Shown here piece after piece: positions 27,406 to 39,000 of a stretch of 64,000 nt of DNA. Under the pieces are notes generated by a model. It searched no databases and was not told the DNA's origin. It saw only the letters and a list, made by a program, of their open reading frames with translations. This stretch comes from Verticiella sediminum. GTDB lineage: Bacteria > Pseudomonadota > Gammaproteobacteria > Burkholderiales > Burkholderiaceae_B. The stretch covers positions 62,001-126,000 of the forward strand of contig NZ_VLTJ01000028.1 of the NCBI RefSeq assembly GCF_007558815.1, given 5' to 3'. Made by a program: the position numbers and the translations under genes. Position 1 is the first letter of the stretch; each line of letters opens with the position of its first letter.

Positions 27406-28742
27406 CGGCTGCGCGGACGCTCCAGCCCGAGGTTGTCGCGCAGCGTGCTGCCCTCGTACTCGGTACGGAACAGGCCGCGCTGCTGCAGCACCGGGATGAC
27501 CTCGTCGACGAATTCGTCGAGCCCGCCGGGCAGGTAGGGCGGCTGGATCAGGAAGCCGTCGACGCCGTAGGCCTCGAACCAGTCCTGCAACTGGTCGGCG
27601 ACCTCCTCGCCGGTGCCGATCACCGTGCGCTGGCCACGCGCGCCGGCAAAGCGCTCGTAGAGCTGACGGATGGTGAGGTTTTCGTTGCGGGCCCAGCCCA
27701 GGACGTTCTTGAACTGGGTCTGGCCGGTCTCGGTGTTCATGGCGTCCAGTTCCGCCGGCAGCGGGCCGTCCACGTCGCAGCCGGACAGGTCGTAGCCACC
27801 CAGCGCGTTGGACAGCAGTTCCAGCCCCACCTTGGGGTGGATGAGCGATTGCAGGTACTGGTGCTTTTCGAGCGCCTCGGCGCGCGTGCGGCCGATGACG
27901 GGGTTCAGCCCGGGCATGATCTTGAGCTGGTCGGGCCGGCGGCCGTACCTGGCCATGCGGCCTTTCACGTCCTGGTAGAACGACTGCGCGGCCTCCAGCG
28001 TATGCAGCGGGGTGAATACCGCCTCGCACAGGCGCGCGGCCAGGTCGCGTCCCGGCGGCGAGCCGCCGGCCTGGAACAGCACCGGGTGCCCCTGCGGCGG
28101 GCGAGCGGCGTTCAGTGGGCCGCGCACCGAGAAGTACTTGCCCACATGATCCAGCGTGTGCAGCTTGGCCGGATCGAAATACAGCGCATTGGCGCGGTCG
28201 CGCACGAAGGCGTCGTCGTCCCAGCTATCCCACAGACCGCGCACCACTTCCACGAACTCGATCGCACGGTCGTAGCGTTCGTCGTGTGGGTACTGTACCC
28301 GGTCGAAGTTCGCCGCGGCGGCGTCGCCGCCCGAGGTGACGACGTTCCAGCCGGCGCGTCCGCCGCTGATGTGGTCCAACGAGGCGTATGCCCGGGCCAG
28401 GTTGTACGGTGCGCTGTAGCTGGTCGAGGCGGTGGCCACCAGCCCCAGGTGGCGGGTCGAGGCGGCGATCGCCGAGAGCAGCGTGATCGGCTCGAAGTAC
28501 ACGGTGTACTGCGGCCATCGGCTGAGCACTTCCATCGGCGCGTCGCGCACGGCCAGCCCGTCGGCGAGGAACATCAGGTCGAAGCGCCCGCGCTCGGCGG
28601 TCTGGGCGAGTTCGACGTAGTGCCGGCAGTTGGTGCCGGCGTCGATCTGCGCGCCCGGGTGCAGCCACGAGGCGACGTGATGGCCGGTGGGGTGGAAGAA
28701 CGCACCGAGCTTCATCTGGTCAGGGCGGCGGTTGGAACGCAT
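27381..28742 (-). CDS. LLM-class FMNH2-dependent monooxygenase (NtaA/SnaA/DszA family), second operon
   Basis: 453 residues. It carries the full family set: LGAFFHPTGHHVASWLHPG, SGGRAGWNVVTSGGDAAAANF, LFQAGGSPPGRDLAA and the C-terminal VLQQRGLFRTEYEGSTLRDNLGL. It is a close relative of the 23674-25026 protein but not a recent copy. It ends the polyamine-type ABC operon and faces the flavin reductase gene tail to tail. Likely role: oxidative C-N or C-S cleavage of the imported compound. Confidence 0.9.
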   Translation of the reverse strand: MRSNRRPDQMKLGAFFHPTGHHVASWLHPGAQIDAGTNCRHYVELAQTAERGRFDLMFLADGLAVRDAPMEVLSRWPQYTVYFEPITLLSAIAASTRHLGLVATASTSYSAPYNLARAYASLDHISGGRAGWNVVTSGGDAAAANFDRVQYPHDERYDRAIEFVEVVRGLWDSWDDDAFVRDRANALYFDPAKLHTLDHVGKYFSVRGPLNAARPPQGHPVLFQAGGSPPGRDLAARLCEAVFTPLHTLEAAQSFYQDVKGRMARYGRRPDQLKIMPGLNPVIGRTRAEALEKHQYLQSLIHPKVGLELLSNALGGYDLSGCDVDGPLPAELDAMNTETGQTQFKNVLGWARNENLTIRQLYERFAGARGQRTVIGTGEEVADQLQDWFEAYGVDGFLIQPPYLPGGLDEFVDEVIPVLQQRGLFRTEYEGSTLRDNLGLERPRSRYEAPAAA

Positions 28743-28785
28743 GGCTATCTCCAGGGTAAGGGCGAGGCTTGCGCTTGGGCCGTGG

Positions 28786-29865
<1,080 letters not shown>

Positions 29866-29870
29866 CGGAT

Positions 29871-30662
29871 TCAGTTCCTGAGCAGTGAGTCGCGGTGGCG
29901 GATGTATTCCTTGAAGCCGCGCTTTTCGACCTCGGCGCGGTAGGCTTCGCGCGAGGGCGCGCCCGGCTGGTACAGCGGGGCGATGCGTTCGAGCCCCGCG
30001 TGCAGCGCATCCAGGAAGCCGGCGATTTCCTGGCCGTCATTGATCGAGCGCTTGAGCGCGGCCGCGCTGTCCGGGTGCAGGTGGGTGAGCGGGCGCACGG
30101 CGGCGAGCACCGCCTCGAAAAAGCCCGCTTCGGGCAGCACCTCGGTCACCATGCCCCAGTCGCGCGCGGTGCGCGCGTCGAGGTTCTTGCCGTAGAACAG
30201 CAACTGCCTGGCGCGGCGCACGCCGACGATCCAGGGCAGGATGGTGATCGAGGCCGGGTTCCAATAGCGGATTTCCGGCTCGCCGAACACCGAGCGTTCC
30301 GAGGCGAAGATGAAATCGCACAGGTTGGCGAGGATGCAGCCGGCGCCCAGCGCGTAGCCGTCGACCGCGGCCACGACCGGCTTGCGCGCCCGCCAGACGG
30401 CGAGAAAGCTTTCCAGGTTGGCGCGCAGGCGCGCCGAGGCGTCCCCGGCCGCACCGCCGCCGGTCATGTCGAAGCCGGTGGAAAACGCGCGCCCCTCGCC
30501 GCGCAGGACGATGGCGGCGATCGCCTCGTCGGCATCCGCGGCGCGCAGCCGCTCGGCCATGGCTGCCAGCATGCCGGCATCCAGGGCGTTGAGCTTGTGC
30601 GGCTTGTTCAGGGTCAGGACGAGGATGGGGCCGTGGGTTTCGGCGAGCAGGGTGTCGGTCAT
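29871..30662 (-). CDS. enoyl-CoA hydratase/isomerase family protein
   Basis: 263 residues, crotonase fold: LNKPHKLNALDAGM, FSTGFDMTGGG, GYALGAGCILANLCDFIFAS and FGEPEIRYWNPASI. The Trp/Asn-containing segment after GEPEIR is not that of ordinary hydratases, so the reaction may differ. The start overlaps the end of the CoA-ligase gene by 4 bases (ATGA). Confidence 0.87.
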   Translation of the reverse strand: MTDTLLAETHGPILVLTLNKPHKLNALDAGMLAAMAERLRAADADEAIAAIVLRGEGRAFSTGFDMTGGGAAGDASARLRANLESFLAVWRARKPVVAAVDGYALGAGCILANLCDFIFASERSVFGEPEIRYWNPASITILPWIVGVRRARQLLFYGKNLDARTARDWGMVTEVLPEAGFFEAVLAAVRPLTHLHPDSAAALKRSINDGQEIAGFLDALHAGLERIAPLYQPGAPSREAYRAEVEKRGFKEYIRHRDSLLRN

Positions 30663-32794
30663 GGCGTGGGCGTCCGGGTTGCCAGCAGGGCATCGAGAAT
30701 CACGGGCTGCGCGCCGCCGGCGATGAGGCGCACCGGGTTCAGCTCGATCAGCCCGAGGCGGCCGGCGGCCGCCGCGTAGAGGTCGCCGACCGCCTGGGCG
30801 AACTGCGCCAGCGGCGCGGCGCCGCCGAACATCGCGCCGGAACGGCTGTCCAGGAAGCGGCCGACGGCGCTGTCGGCCAGCCGCGCGGCGATCTCGCCCT
30901 CGCGCGCGGGCAGCGGCACGGCGATGACGTCGCGCACGGCTTCGAGCAGGAACCCGCCCAGGCCGATGACCAGCATCGGCCCGCATTCCGAGTCGGTGCT
31001 GGCCGCCACGAACAGGTCGATGCCGGCCGGCGTCATGCGCTCGACCAGCAGGGGGGCGTCGGCGCAGTCGGGAAAGTGGCGGGCCAGCCGTTCGCGGATC
31101 GTCGCGACCGCGGCCTCGACCTGCGCCGCGCCAGCCAGGTCGAGCTGCAGCAGACCATAGGGCGTGCGGTGCGGGATGCGTTCGTCGATGACCTTGACCG
31201 CCACCGGATGGCCGACTTCGGCCGCGACGGCGGCGGGGTCGTCGCCGGGGCCGGCCAGCCGGCCCGGCGGCGTCGGCAGGCCGCAGGCACGCAGGAAGGC
31301 CTTGGCGCGCGCTTCGTCCAGCCAGGCGTCGCCCGCCGGCAGCGCGGCCACGGCGGCCAGAGCGTCCGGCGAGGGCGCCGGGCGGCGCCCGGGCAGTGGC
31401 TCGGCGCGCCGCCAGGCGGCGGCATGGCCGATCGCGCGCAGCGCCGGGCCGACGCCCGCCAGTTGCGCCGCGCCGTGCGCGCCGAGCCGGTCGGCGTACT
31501 CCCGGCGGAACAGGCCCGAGCGCGAACTGAGCAGGTAGAACGGCTTGTCGCTGGCCGCGGCCACGTCGAGCAGGGCGTCGACATAGCGTGTGGGCCGGGT
31601 GGGCTGGCCGTCCATGGTGTCGGTGATCAGGACCACCGCGCCGTGCGCGGGCGAGTCCGCGAAGGCCTTGAGGCCGGCGCGCAGATTGGTTTCGAAGTCG
31701 CCGTTGCCCCAGGCGTCGACCGGGTTGGCCTGCCCGCTGATCGGGCCGAGCAGGACGCCGAGTCGGTCCCGCTGGGCGGGCGGCATGGGCGGCAGTTCGA
31801 CGCCCGCGTGGGCGGCGGTGTCGAGCGCGTACTCGACGTGCCCGCCGGACGGGCTGACGATGCCGACGCCGGGCCCCGCGGGCCGGCGCGCGGCGCGCAG
31901 GCAGACGATGGTCTCGGTCAATTCCTCCAGCGTCTGCACTTCGATCGCGCCGTGGCGCCGGAGCAGAGCGGAGAAGATCCGTGCGTCGCCGGCGATGCCG
32001 CCGGTGTGGCCCAGCGCGGCCTCGCGGCTCAGCGCGGTCTTGCCGACCTTGAGCGCGACCACCGGCTTGCCGCGCGCGCGGGCCAGATCGAGCGCGGCGA
32101 GAAAGCCGTCCATGTCGCGCACCGCCTCCAGGAACAGGGCGATGACGCGGGTGGCCGGGTCCTCGGCCAGCGCGGCCAGGTAGTCGGCTGAGGTGAGCAC
32201 CGCTTCGGCGCCGGTGGAAACGACGTGGCTGTAGCCGTAGCGGCGCACGTCGGTGAGCAGCCCGATCGCCATCGAGCCGCTCTGGGTGATGAGGCCCACG
32301 TCGCCGCCCACCGCCTGGGCGTCGAGCAATTCGCCCATGTACAGCGTGGAGCGCGTGGCCGGGTTGAGCACGCCCATGCAGTCCGGGCCGCAGAAGGCGA
32401 TGCCGGCGCGTGCACAGGTCTCGCGGATCACGTCGATGGCGTTGCGCCCGCCGTGCTGCATGCGGCCGACGCCGCTGGCGTAAGACACCACCGCCTTGAC
32501 GCCGGCGGCCGCGGCGTCGAGCACGGCGTCGGCCACGCGCTCGGGCGACACGCACAGCACGGCGGCGTCGGGCGGTTCGGCCAGAGCCGCCAGCGAGGGT
32601 GCGCAGGCCCGGCCCAGGGCCTGGCTGCGGCCGGGGTTGACGGCGTATATCGGCCCGTCGAAGCCCAGCGCGTTGAGCGAGGCGAAGATCCGGCCGGACG
32701 GGCCGGGCCGGTCGGAGGCGCCGACGATGGCGATGCTGCGGGGGGCCAGGAGGGGCCCGAGGTCGGGACGTGCTGGGTTCACGATGCGGCTCAC
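30659..32794 (-). CDS. NDP-forming acyl-CoA synthetase (acetate--CoA ligase family), second copy
   Basis: 711 residues from GTG 32794, which overlaps the permease stop by 4 bases (GTGA); GTG 32782 is an alternative. Domain order is as in the first copy: CoA-binding (LLAPRSIAIVGASDRPG), a ligase domain with the His in ALGHTGGIAGD, and ATP-grasp (PVAVKVIDERIPHRT). Sequence identity with the 19565-21718 protein is modest, so the two probably activate different acids. It lies inside the transporter operon between permease and hydratase genes. Confidence 0.87.
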   Translation of the reverse strand: MSRIVNPARPDLGPLLAPRSIAIVGASDRPGPSGRIFASLNALGFDGPIYAVNPGRSQALGRACAPSLAALAEPPDAAVLCVSPERVADAVLDAAAAGVKAVVSYASGVGRMQHGGRNAIDVIRETCARAGIAFCGPDCMGVLNPATRSTLYMGELLDAQAVGGDVGLITQSGSMAIGLLTDVRRYGYSHVVSTGAEAVLTSADYLAALAEDPATRVIALFLEAVRDMDGFLAALDLARARGKPVVALKVGKTALSREAALGHTGGIAGDARIFSALLRRHGAIEVQTLEELTETIVCLRAARRPAGPGVGIVSPSGGHVEYALDTAAHAGVELPPMPPAQRDRLGVLLGPISGQANPVDAWGNGDFETNLRAGLKAFADSPAHGAVVLITDTMDGQPTRPTRYVDALLDVAAASDKPFYLLSSRSGLFRREYADRLGAHGAAQLAGVGPALRAIGHAAAWRRAEPLPGRRPAPSPDALAAVAALPAGDAWLDEARAKAFLRACGLPTPPGRLAGPGDDPAAVAAEVGHPVAVKVIDERIPHRTPYGLLQLDLAGAAQVEAAVATIRERLARHFPDCADAPLLVERMTPAGIDLFVAASTDSECGPMLVIGLGGFLLEAVRDVIAVPLPAREGEIAARLADSAVGRFLDSRSGAMFGGAAPLAQFAQAVGDLYAAAAGRLGLIELNPVRLIAGGAQPVILDALLATRTPTP

Positions 32795-33687
32795 TCCGTG
32801 ATGCGCTGGATGCCGATCAGCCGGTCGTAGGCCACCAGCAACAGGGTGATCGCGGCGAGCAGGACCATCGACAGCGCCGAGGCCGTGCCGAAGTCGAGCA
32901 GGGTCTCGACCTCGTTGGCGATCAGGCTGGCGATCATCATGTCCTGCGGCGAACCGAGCAGCGTCGGGGTAACGTAGAAGCCGATGCAGAAGATGAAGAC
33001 GAGCAGGCCGCCGCTGACCACGCCGGGCAGCGACAGCGGCGCGATCACCCGCCAGAACACCTGCAGCCGGCTCGCGCCCAGTCCGTGCGCCGCGCGGATC
33101 AGGTTCGGATCGAGCTTGGCCAGCACCACGTACAGCGTGAGCACCATGTAGGGCAGCAGGATGTGGGTCATGGCGATCAGCGAGGCGGAGGTGGTGAACA
33201 GCAGCGTGGGCGCGGGGTCGATGCCGAGCCACGCGGCGAACGCCGTGTACGGCCCGCGGTTGCCCAGGATCACCGTCCAGGCGTAGGTCCGGACCAGGAA
33301 GCTGATCCAGAAGCACAGCCCGGTCACGGCGAGCAGCGCCGCCCCCGCCATGCCACCCCGGCGCGCCATGTAGTAGGCGAGCGGATAGCCCAGCAGCAGG
33401 CACAGCCCGGTGACCGCCAGCGCGACCAGGGCGGTGCGCAGGTAGACCGAGAAGTAGAACGCGTTGCTGAAGATGTGCGCGTAGTTCTGCAGGCCGAATT
33501 CCGGCTCGGTCAGGCTGGTCCAGAAGGTGTTGGCCAGCGGGGCGCCGAAGGTCGCGAGCAGATAGACCAGCGCGGGCGCGAGCAGCAGCCAGGTCGGCAC
33601 GCCGCGCCAGGCGCGCGTGCGCGTGGCGGCGGCGCCCATGGCGCGGGCGGCCTCGGCGGGCCGTGCGACTGCGGTGGGGGTATTCAT
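32791..33687 (-). CDS. polyamine-type ABC transporter permease (PotB-like)
   Basis: 298 residues with about six membrane helices and the EAA loop AAHGLGASRLQVFWRVIAPLSLPG. It pairs with the PotC-like permease (4-base ATGA overlap). PotB/C systems move spermidine, putrescine and other cationic or carboxylated small molecules. About 36 bases of the EAA-loop region (near 33040-33075) reappear as a fragment at 36025-36060. Confidence 0.92.
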   Translation of the reverse strand: MNTPTAVARPAEAARAMGAAATRTRAWRGVPTWLLLAPALVYLLATFGAPLANTFWTSLTEPEFGLQNYAHIFSNAFYFSVYLRTALVALAVTGLCLLLGYPLAYYMARRGGMAGAALLAVTGLCFWISFLVRTYAWTVILGNRGPYTAFAAWLGIDPAPTLLFTTSASLIAMTHILLPYMVLTLYVVLAKLDPNLIRAAHGLGASRLQVFWRVIAPLSLPGVVSGGLLVFIFCIGFYVTPTLLGSPQDMMIASLIANEVETLLDFGTASALSMVLLAAITLLLVAYDRLIGIQRITE

Positions 33688-34490
33688 CGGGCGCCCTCCT
33701 GCCGGCGGCGGTGCCGCGACGAGGCGGTCATCACCACCATGACCGTCAGCGCGACGGCGATCATGAACGTGGAAGCCACGGCGATCACCGGGTCGGCTTC
33801 CAGATGGATGCTGGAGAACATGCGTCGGGGCAGCGTCGAGACCTCGCGGCTGGAAATGAACAGCGAGATCGTCGCTTCGTCGAAGGAGTGGATGAAGGCG
33901 AAGAACGCGGCGATCAGGAAGGCCGGCCGCAGCAGCGGGAAGGTGACCAACAGAAAGCCCTGCGCCGGCGTCGCCCCGCAGATCAGCGCGGCGCGTTCCA
34001 GGTTGCGGTCCAGGTTGCGCAGCGAGGCCGACATGGCGATCAGCACCACCGGGATCGAGATGCAGGTGTGGGCCAGGATCACGCCTAGGTAGGTCTGGTT
34101 CAGGCCCAGCATGCCGAACACCGAGTAATAGCTGATCGCCATGATGATGCTGGGCACCAGCATCGGCAGCAGCAGCACGATTTGCAGCGCGCGCCGGGTG
34201 GCGAACTCGCGCCGGTTGACGGCGAAGGCGGCCGGGGTGGCGACGGCCAGCGTGACCACGCTGGAGGCCACCGCGATCACAAAGCTGTTCAGCGTGGGGC
34301 CGAGCCAGTCCTCGGAGAAATACGCGGCGTAATGCCCGAGCCAGTATCCCGGCGGGGGAAACTCGAACGACTGGGCCGAGCTGAACGACATGGGCACGAC
34401 GATCAGGATCGGCGCGAGGATGAACAGGGCGACGGCGAACGCGGCGACGGCCGTACCGGCCGTGGGGCGTTCCAGGGCGGGCGGCTTCAT
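33684..34490 (-). CDS. polyamine-type ABC transporter permease (PotC-like)
   Basis: 268 residues, six predicted helices, with PMSFSSAQSFEFPPPGYWLGHYAAYF (periplasmic loop typical of PotC) and the EAA-type loop AALICGATPAQGFLLVTFPLLRP. Partner of the PotB-like permease. It starts 4 bases after the binding-protein gene. Confidence 0.92.
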   Translation of the reverse strand: MKPPALERPTAGTAVAAFAVALFILAPILIVVPMSFSSAQSFEFPPPGYWLGHYAAYFSEDWLGPTLNSFVIAVASSVVTLAVATPAAFAVNRREFATRRALQIVLLLPMLVPSIIMAISYYSVFGMLGLNQTYLGVILAHTCISIPVVLIAMSASLRNLDRNLERAALICGATPAQGFLLVTFPLLRPAFLIAAFFAFIHSFDEATISLFISSREVSTLPRRMFSSIHLEADPVIAVASTFMIAVALTVMVVMTASSRHRRRQEGAR

Positions 34491-34494
34491 GGGC

Positions 34495-35580
34495 CTACTG
34501 CTGGAGCCAGCGCTGGAAGCGCCGCTCCGCCGGGGTCATGACCTCGCCCATGCGGCGGCCGTCGAACTCGATCGCGCCGGCCGCGTATTCGGGGTTGGTC
34601 GGCATGTTGAGCGCCTGCTCCGGGGTCAGGTATTCGAACGCGGCCGGGTTGAGCGGGCCGTAGGAGCCGTCCACGCAGAAGCCGGCGTTGCTCTTGGGCT
34701 GCAGCGCGAAGTTGATGAACTCCCAGGCGTAGTCCGCGCGCGGCGTGCCCTTGGACACGATCCAGTAGGTGCGGTCCATGGTGAACTCGTTCCAGACGAT
34801 CTCGATCGGCGCGCCGCCGTCGCGCAGGGCCACCCCGTGCGCGTGCCACATCGAGGCCGCGTCCACCTCGCCGTCGCCCAGCAATTGCCGGCTTTGCGGA
34901 CCGGTGGTCCACCACACGCGCATGGCCGGCTTGATCCGGTCCAGGCTGGCGAAGACGCGGTCCAGGTCGATCGGGTAGAGCTGGTCGCGCGGCACGCCGT
35001 CGGCCAGCAGGGCGAAGACGATGGTCTGAGACAGCGTGCGGCCGAGCGCGCGCGGGCCGGCGAAACGCTGGAGATCCCAGAAGTCCTGCCAGGTGCCGAT
35101 GGAGCCGGGCGCGAACTTGGTGGTGTTGAAACAAATGTTGGTGGAATACGCGTGGTTGCCGACGCCGTTTTCGAAGATCAGGTTGGCGGGCAGGGCGTCG
35201 CGCTTGAGGATGTCGAAGTTGATCGGTTCGAGCAGGTCCTCGTTCATCGCCTGGACCACGCTGGGCGCGCCCACGGTCTGGATGTCGAACTCGTAGGACC
35301 GCGTGCGCGCCTGCAGCGCGAGCTTGGCGAACGACGCGCCGGGCGCGCTCTTGATCTCGATGCCGGTCTGCGCGGTGAACGGCTCGAACAGGTGCTTCCT
35401 GGCCGCGGCCTCCCAGGGACCGCCCTGAGAGTTGACGTACAGGATCTTCTGCTGAGCGCGCACGACCGCCGGCATGGCGAGGGCGGCCGCGGCGGCCACC
35501 CCCGCGCGCAGTACCTGCCTGCGCGCGGGGAGGTGGCCCGGGCCTGACCGGCGGGCGGCTGGAGTGAGGGGGTTCGACAT
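34495..35580 (-). CDS. polyamine-type ABC transporter periplasmic binding protein (PotD/SBP_bac_8 family)
   Basis: 361 residues from ATG 35580. The leader holds an Arg pair before a hydrophobic stretch (ARRQVLRAGVAAAAALAMPAVVRA), which resembles a Tat signal although the twin-Arg motif is not perfect. The mature protein begins QKILYVNSQGGPWEAAARKHLFEPF, as in PotD-like receptors. It is the first gene of the second regulon operon, with operator copies at 35701, 35830 and 35853 upstream. Confidence 0.9.
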   Translation of the reverse strand: MSNPLTPAARRSGPGHLPARRQVLRAGVAAAAALAMPAVVRAQQKILYVNSQGGPWEAAARKHLFEPFTAQTGIEIKSAPGASFAKLALQARTRSYEFDIQTVGAPSVVQAMNEDLLEPINFDILKRDALPANLIFENGVGNHAYSTNICFNTTKFAPGSIGTWQDFWDLQRFAGPRALGRTLSQTIVFALLADGVPRDQLYPIDLDRVFASLDRIKPAMRVWWTTGPQSRQLLGDGEVDAASMWHAHGVALRDGGAPIEIVWNEFTMDRTYWIVSKGTPRADYAWEFINFALQPKSNAGFCVDGSYGPLNPAAFEYLTPEQALNMPTNPEYAAGAIEFDGRRMGEVMTPAERRFQRWLQQ

Positions 35581-35700
35581 GGCGCTTCCTGGTCGGGGAG
35601 GGGTGGACGACGGGAACGGAAAGGCGAGGTGAGCACCCGAGTCCAAAGCAAAGCGCATGCCAAATTGGCCGTTTCTGCGCCATGACCTGCGTCAATACGC

Positions 35701-35712
35701 GTGGCATACCTC
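35701..35712. promoter_or_regulatory. palindromic operator copy 4 (imperfect)
   Basis: GTGGCATACCTC, one mismatch in the right arm, 121 bases upstream of the PotD-like start. The following TCGTAAA resembles the flank of the copy at 26440. Confidence 0.5.
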
Positions 35713-35829
35713 GTAAAACGCGGCCATCCCGGCACCGCCGGGAATGCCTGCCGCAGGGCAGGCCATGCGCACGTCCATAGAGCCGGATGCCTTTCCATGG
35801 GGCAATGAGCCGGTTCCATGCACATAATG

Positions 35830-35841
35830 GTGGCATGCCAC
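35830..35841. promoter_or_regulatory. palindromic operator copy 5 (perfect)
   Basis: GTGGCATGCCAC, a perfect 12-base palindrome, 250 bases upstream of the PotD-like start. Confidence 0.6.
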
Positions 35842-35852
35842 ATATTTCGGCC

Positions 35853-35864
35853 GTGGCATGCCAC
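35853..35864. promoter_or_regulatory. palindromic operator copy 6 (perfect)
   Basis: GTGGCATGCCAC again, 23 bases from copy 5 centre to centre. Confidence 0.6.
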
Positions 35865-35914
35865 GCTATTGTCGAAGGTGGAGCGCTCAGGCGGCCGCGA
35901 TGGCCGCCGCGCAC

Positions 35915-36060
35915 CCCAGCACCGCCGGGGCGCGAGCGTTCCGGGCATGCCGGCCGGGCGGCCCGCCCGCGGGGGCGGCAGCCGGACCCCGGGGGCTTGT
36001 CTATGCCACGGCCGGCGCCTCGAACGGCGCGATCACCCGCCAAAACACCTGCAGCCGGAG
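35915..36060 (-). pseudogene. deletion scar: LLM gene tail fused to a PotB-like permease fragment
   Basis: Positions 35915-36025 repeat the LLM 3' end and its downstream DNA (27291-27405). Directly after, 36025-36060 repeats about 36 bases of the PotB-like gene (33040-33075, encoding LQVFWRVIAP). On the minus strand the two parts read as one frame, LQVFWRVIAPFEAPAVA-stop. The order permease then LLM tail is that of the intact operon with its middle removed, so this looks like what is left of a second operon copy. Confidence 0.6.
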
Positions 36061-36086
36061 TGACGCACGCCCGCCCCGGCCCGCCG

Positions 36087-39000
36087 TCAGATCAGCACGA
36101 AATCCGTGCCGGTGTATTCCCAGGTGGCGAACGGCTCGTGATGCTGCAGATCGTTGCCCGCCAGGTCCACGATCTGGCCCAGAACCGTGTGGCGATTGAT
36201 GACCAGATCGACCGTGTAGCCCGCCTGAGGGGTTTGGACCAGGTAACCCGGGAAGCCGAGCGATGCGCCGTCCGCATCGATCGTACTGCTGTAGGTGAAG
36301 CCCGTGCCGAGGTCCACCCCTGCTTCGTTGTACAGCTTCAGACCCCATGAGGAAGCCGCGATGCCGGACCCGGGAACCAACGCCACCTGCTCGTCGAAGT
36401 GAACCACGAACGTCAAGGACGAGAAGTCGGCATCGACGGACTGTACCCGCGGCCCCGTCAGGTCAACGACGTAGGCCATGTCGTTGCCCGCCAGGAACTC
36501 CTGGCCGCCGGCCCAGTACTGGATCAGGATCTGTCCCGGGTCATAGCGGCCTTCGACGAGAGCAACGCCGACGTCTCCCGTCTGCACCGGGCCCCAGTAG
36601 GATTCATCCCAACCCTGGGTAGAAATCCGCCAGGAATCCGCAGCCAGCACCTCTTCCGGCAACGACAACACGCCGTTGGCGGTGATGCCGTCCGTGGCGC
36701 TGCGGCCGGTGTCCTGCCACAGGCCGGTGACGGCATCCAGGATCGTCAGCGTGCCGGTGCCGGCGGACGCAGCGGCGCCCACGTTGCCCGCCGCGTCCGT
36801 CTGCCGGACCTGGATGTCGGCCAGGTCCCAGACGCCCCCGTACTCCAGGATGAAGGCATCGCCCGTACCCGCGGTCCAGGTGTTCCCGGCGTCGGTGGTG
36901 TACTCCCACGAGGCGCCCTCCTCCAGCAGGCCGATCCGGAACGTGCCGTCGACGGTAACGCCATCCCCGGGGACACCCGTGTCGGACACCGACAACGTCA
37001 AGGCCGCGGCGGCGGTGTCCACGACGATGGTGGCGGCATTGCTCCAGAGGCTGCCGACGTTGCCCGCCGCATCGATCTGCCGCACCTGCACGCTGCCGGC
37101 CGAATAGGTGCCTTCGGCCAGTTCGAACCCAGCCCCCACGCCCTCGGACCATGACGTTCCGCCGTCGATCGAGAACCGCCAGGCCGCGTCGCTCTCCAGC
37201 AAGCCGACCGCCATGCGGCCGTCCCGCGTGATGCCGTCGGAGGAGCTGATGCCCGTGTCCTCGACCAGGGTGACCGCCGGGGCCACGGGCGCCGTGGTGT
37301 CGACCACGATTGCAAGGTCGTTGTGAACGACCGGGCTTTGGTTGCCGGCGAGGTCGGTCTGTCGCACCGAGATGCTGCCAACGGCATAGCTGCCTTCAGC
37401 CAGCAGGAAGCTCTCGCCGCTGCCCGCGTGCCAGGTGTCGCCGCCGTTCAGGCTGTATTCCCACGCGGCGCCAGGCTCCAGGCCTGTCACTGCGATCGTT
37501 CCGTCGAGAGTGCGGCCGTCGCTGCCGCTCACACCCGTATCCTGCGCCAGTGCGAAGGCAGCCGCAGCGGGCGCGACGGTGTCCACGACCAGGGACCTTC
37601 CGATGGCCGACACGGCGCCCAGGTTGCCCGCGAGATCGGTCTGCCGGGCCTGAATAGTGGAAGCGGCATAGGCGCCGTCGGCCAGTTCGAAACGCTGGCC
37701 GCTGCCCGAGGCCCACGTGTCGCCGCCATCCACGCTGTACTGCCAGGTGGCGCCGTCCTCCAGGTCGGCCACCAGCACCGTGTGTATGCGGGTGTTGCCG
37801 TCACCGTCGATGTACGCGGGTGGGTCGCTGTCGTACAGCATGAGCAACGGCGGCGCCGCCGGCGCGGTGGTATCGACCACGATGGCCGCCTCGCTGAGCG
37901 CTGCGGGGCTGACGTTGCCGGCCGCATCCGTCTGGCGGACCTGGACGCTGCCGCTCGCGTAGGTGCCTTCGGGCAGCGTGAAGTCGCCGCCGCCGCCCAG
38001 GCTCCAGGTCGCGCCACTGTCCAGACTGTATTCCCAGGTCGCACCCGCCTCCACGCCCGACACGGTGACGATGCCGACATTGGTGATGCCGTCACCGTCA
38101 TCGGCGCCCGTGTCTTCGGCCAGCGCGAAGGCCGGCGGGCCAGGCGGGGTCGTGTCGATCACCAATGTCTGCAGGGCGAACACGGAACCGTTGCCCGCGG
38201 CGTCGGTAGCGACCGCCTGCACGGTGTTGGGGCTGTTCAGGTCCAGCGCCAGCGTTCCCGACACCGGCGTGGCCGTGGACAGGTCGACGCGCCAGTGGCC
38301 GTCCGTGTCCACGGCGGCGACGTACGTGGCGCCCGGCACCGTCAGGGTGACGATGGCACCGGCCTCCGCGGTTCCTTCGATCACCGGCGCTTCTTCGTGG
38401 GTGAGGTTGGCGCTGATGATCGAAGGCATGCCGGGCGCGGTCGCGTCCACGATGATGGCTGCGGCATGGGCGAAGTCGGAACTGGTGTTGCCAGCGGCGT
38501 CGGTCTGGCGCACCCGGATGCTGCCGCTGGCATGAATACCCTCGGGCAGGGCGAAACCACCATCGCTGCCGGCGGCCCAGGTGGCGCCGCCGTCCAGGCT
38601 GTATTCCCAAGTGGCGCCGGGCTCCAGGCCGGACACGATGACCGCGCCGTCGTTGGTGATGCCGTCGCTGCCGTCGGCGCCCGTGTCCTCGGCCAACGTC
38701 AGGAGGGGTGCGGCAGGGGCAGTCGCGTCGATCACGAAGACCCCGGCGTTGCCGCCTACGGCACTCGTGTTGCCGGCAGCATCGATCTGGCGCACCTGGA
38801 CGTCGCCGCTGGCATAGACGCCTTCGGGCAGCGTAAAGCTGCCGCTACTGCCCATGCTCCAGGTCGCACCACCGTCCAGGCTGTATTCCCAGGTCGCGCC
38901 AGGCTCCAGACCGGACACGCTGAGCGCGCCGTCGCTGGTGATGCCGTCGCCGGCATCGGCGCCGGTGTCGCTGTTCAGCGCGAAGACGGGCGCGGCGGGG

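Larger units (their letters stand above)
35581..35914. promoter_or_regulatory. control region upstream of the polyamine-type ABC operon
   Basis: No gene is apparent. Three operator copies lie within it (listed separately). The pair at 35830 and 35853 has centres 23 bases apart, about two helical turns, so two dimers could bind side by side. Confidence 0.55.
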
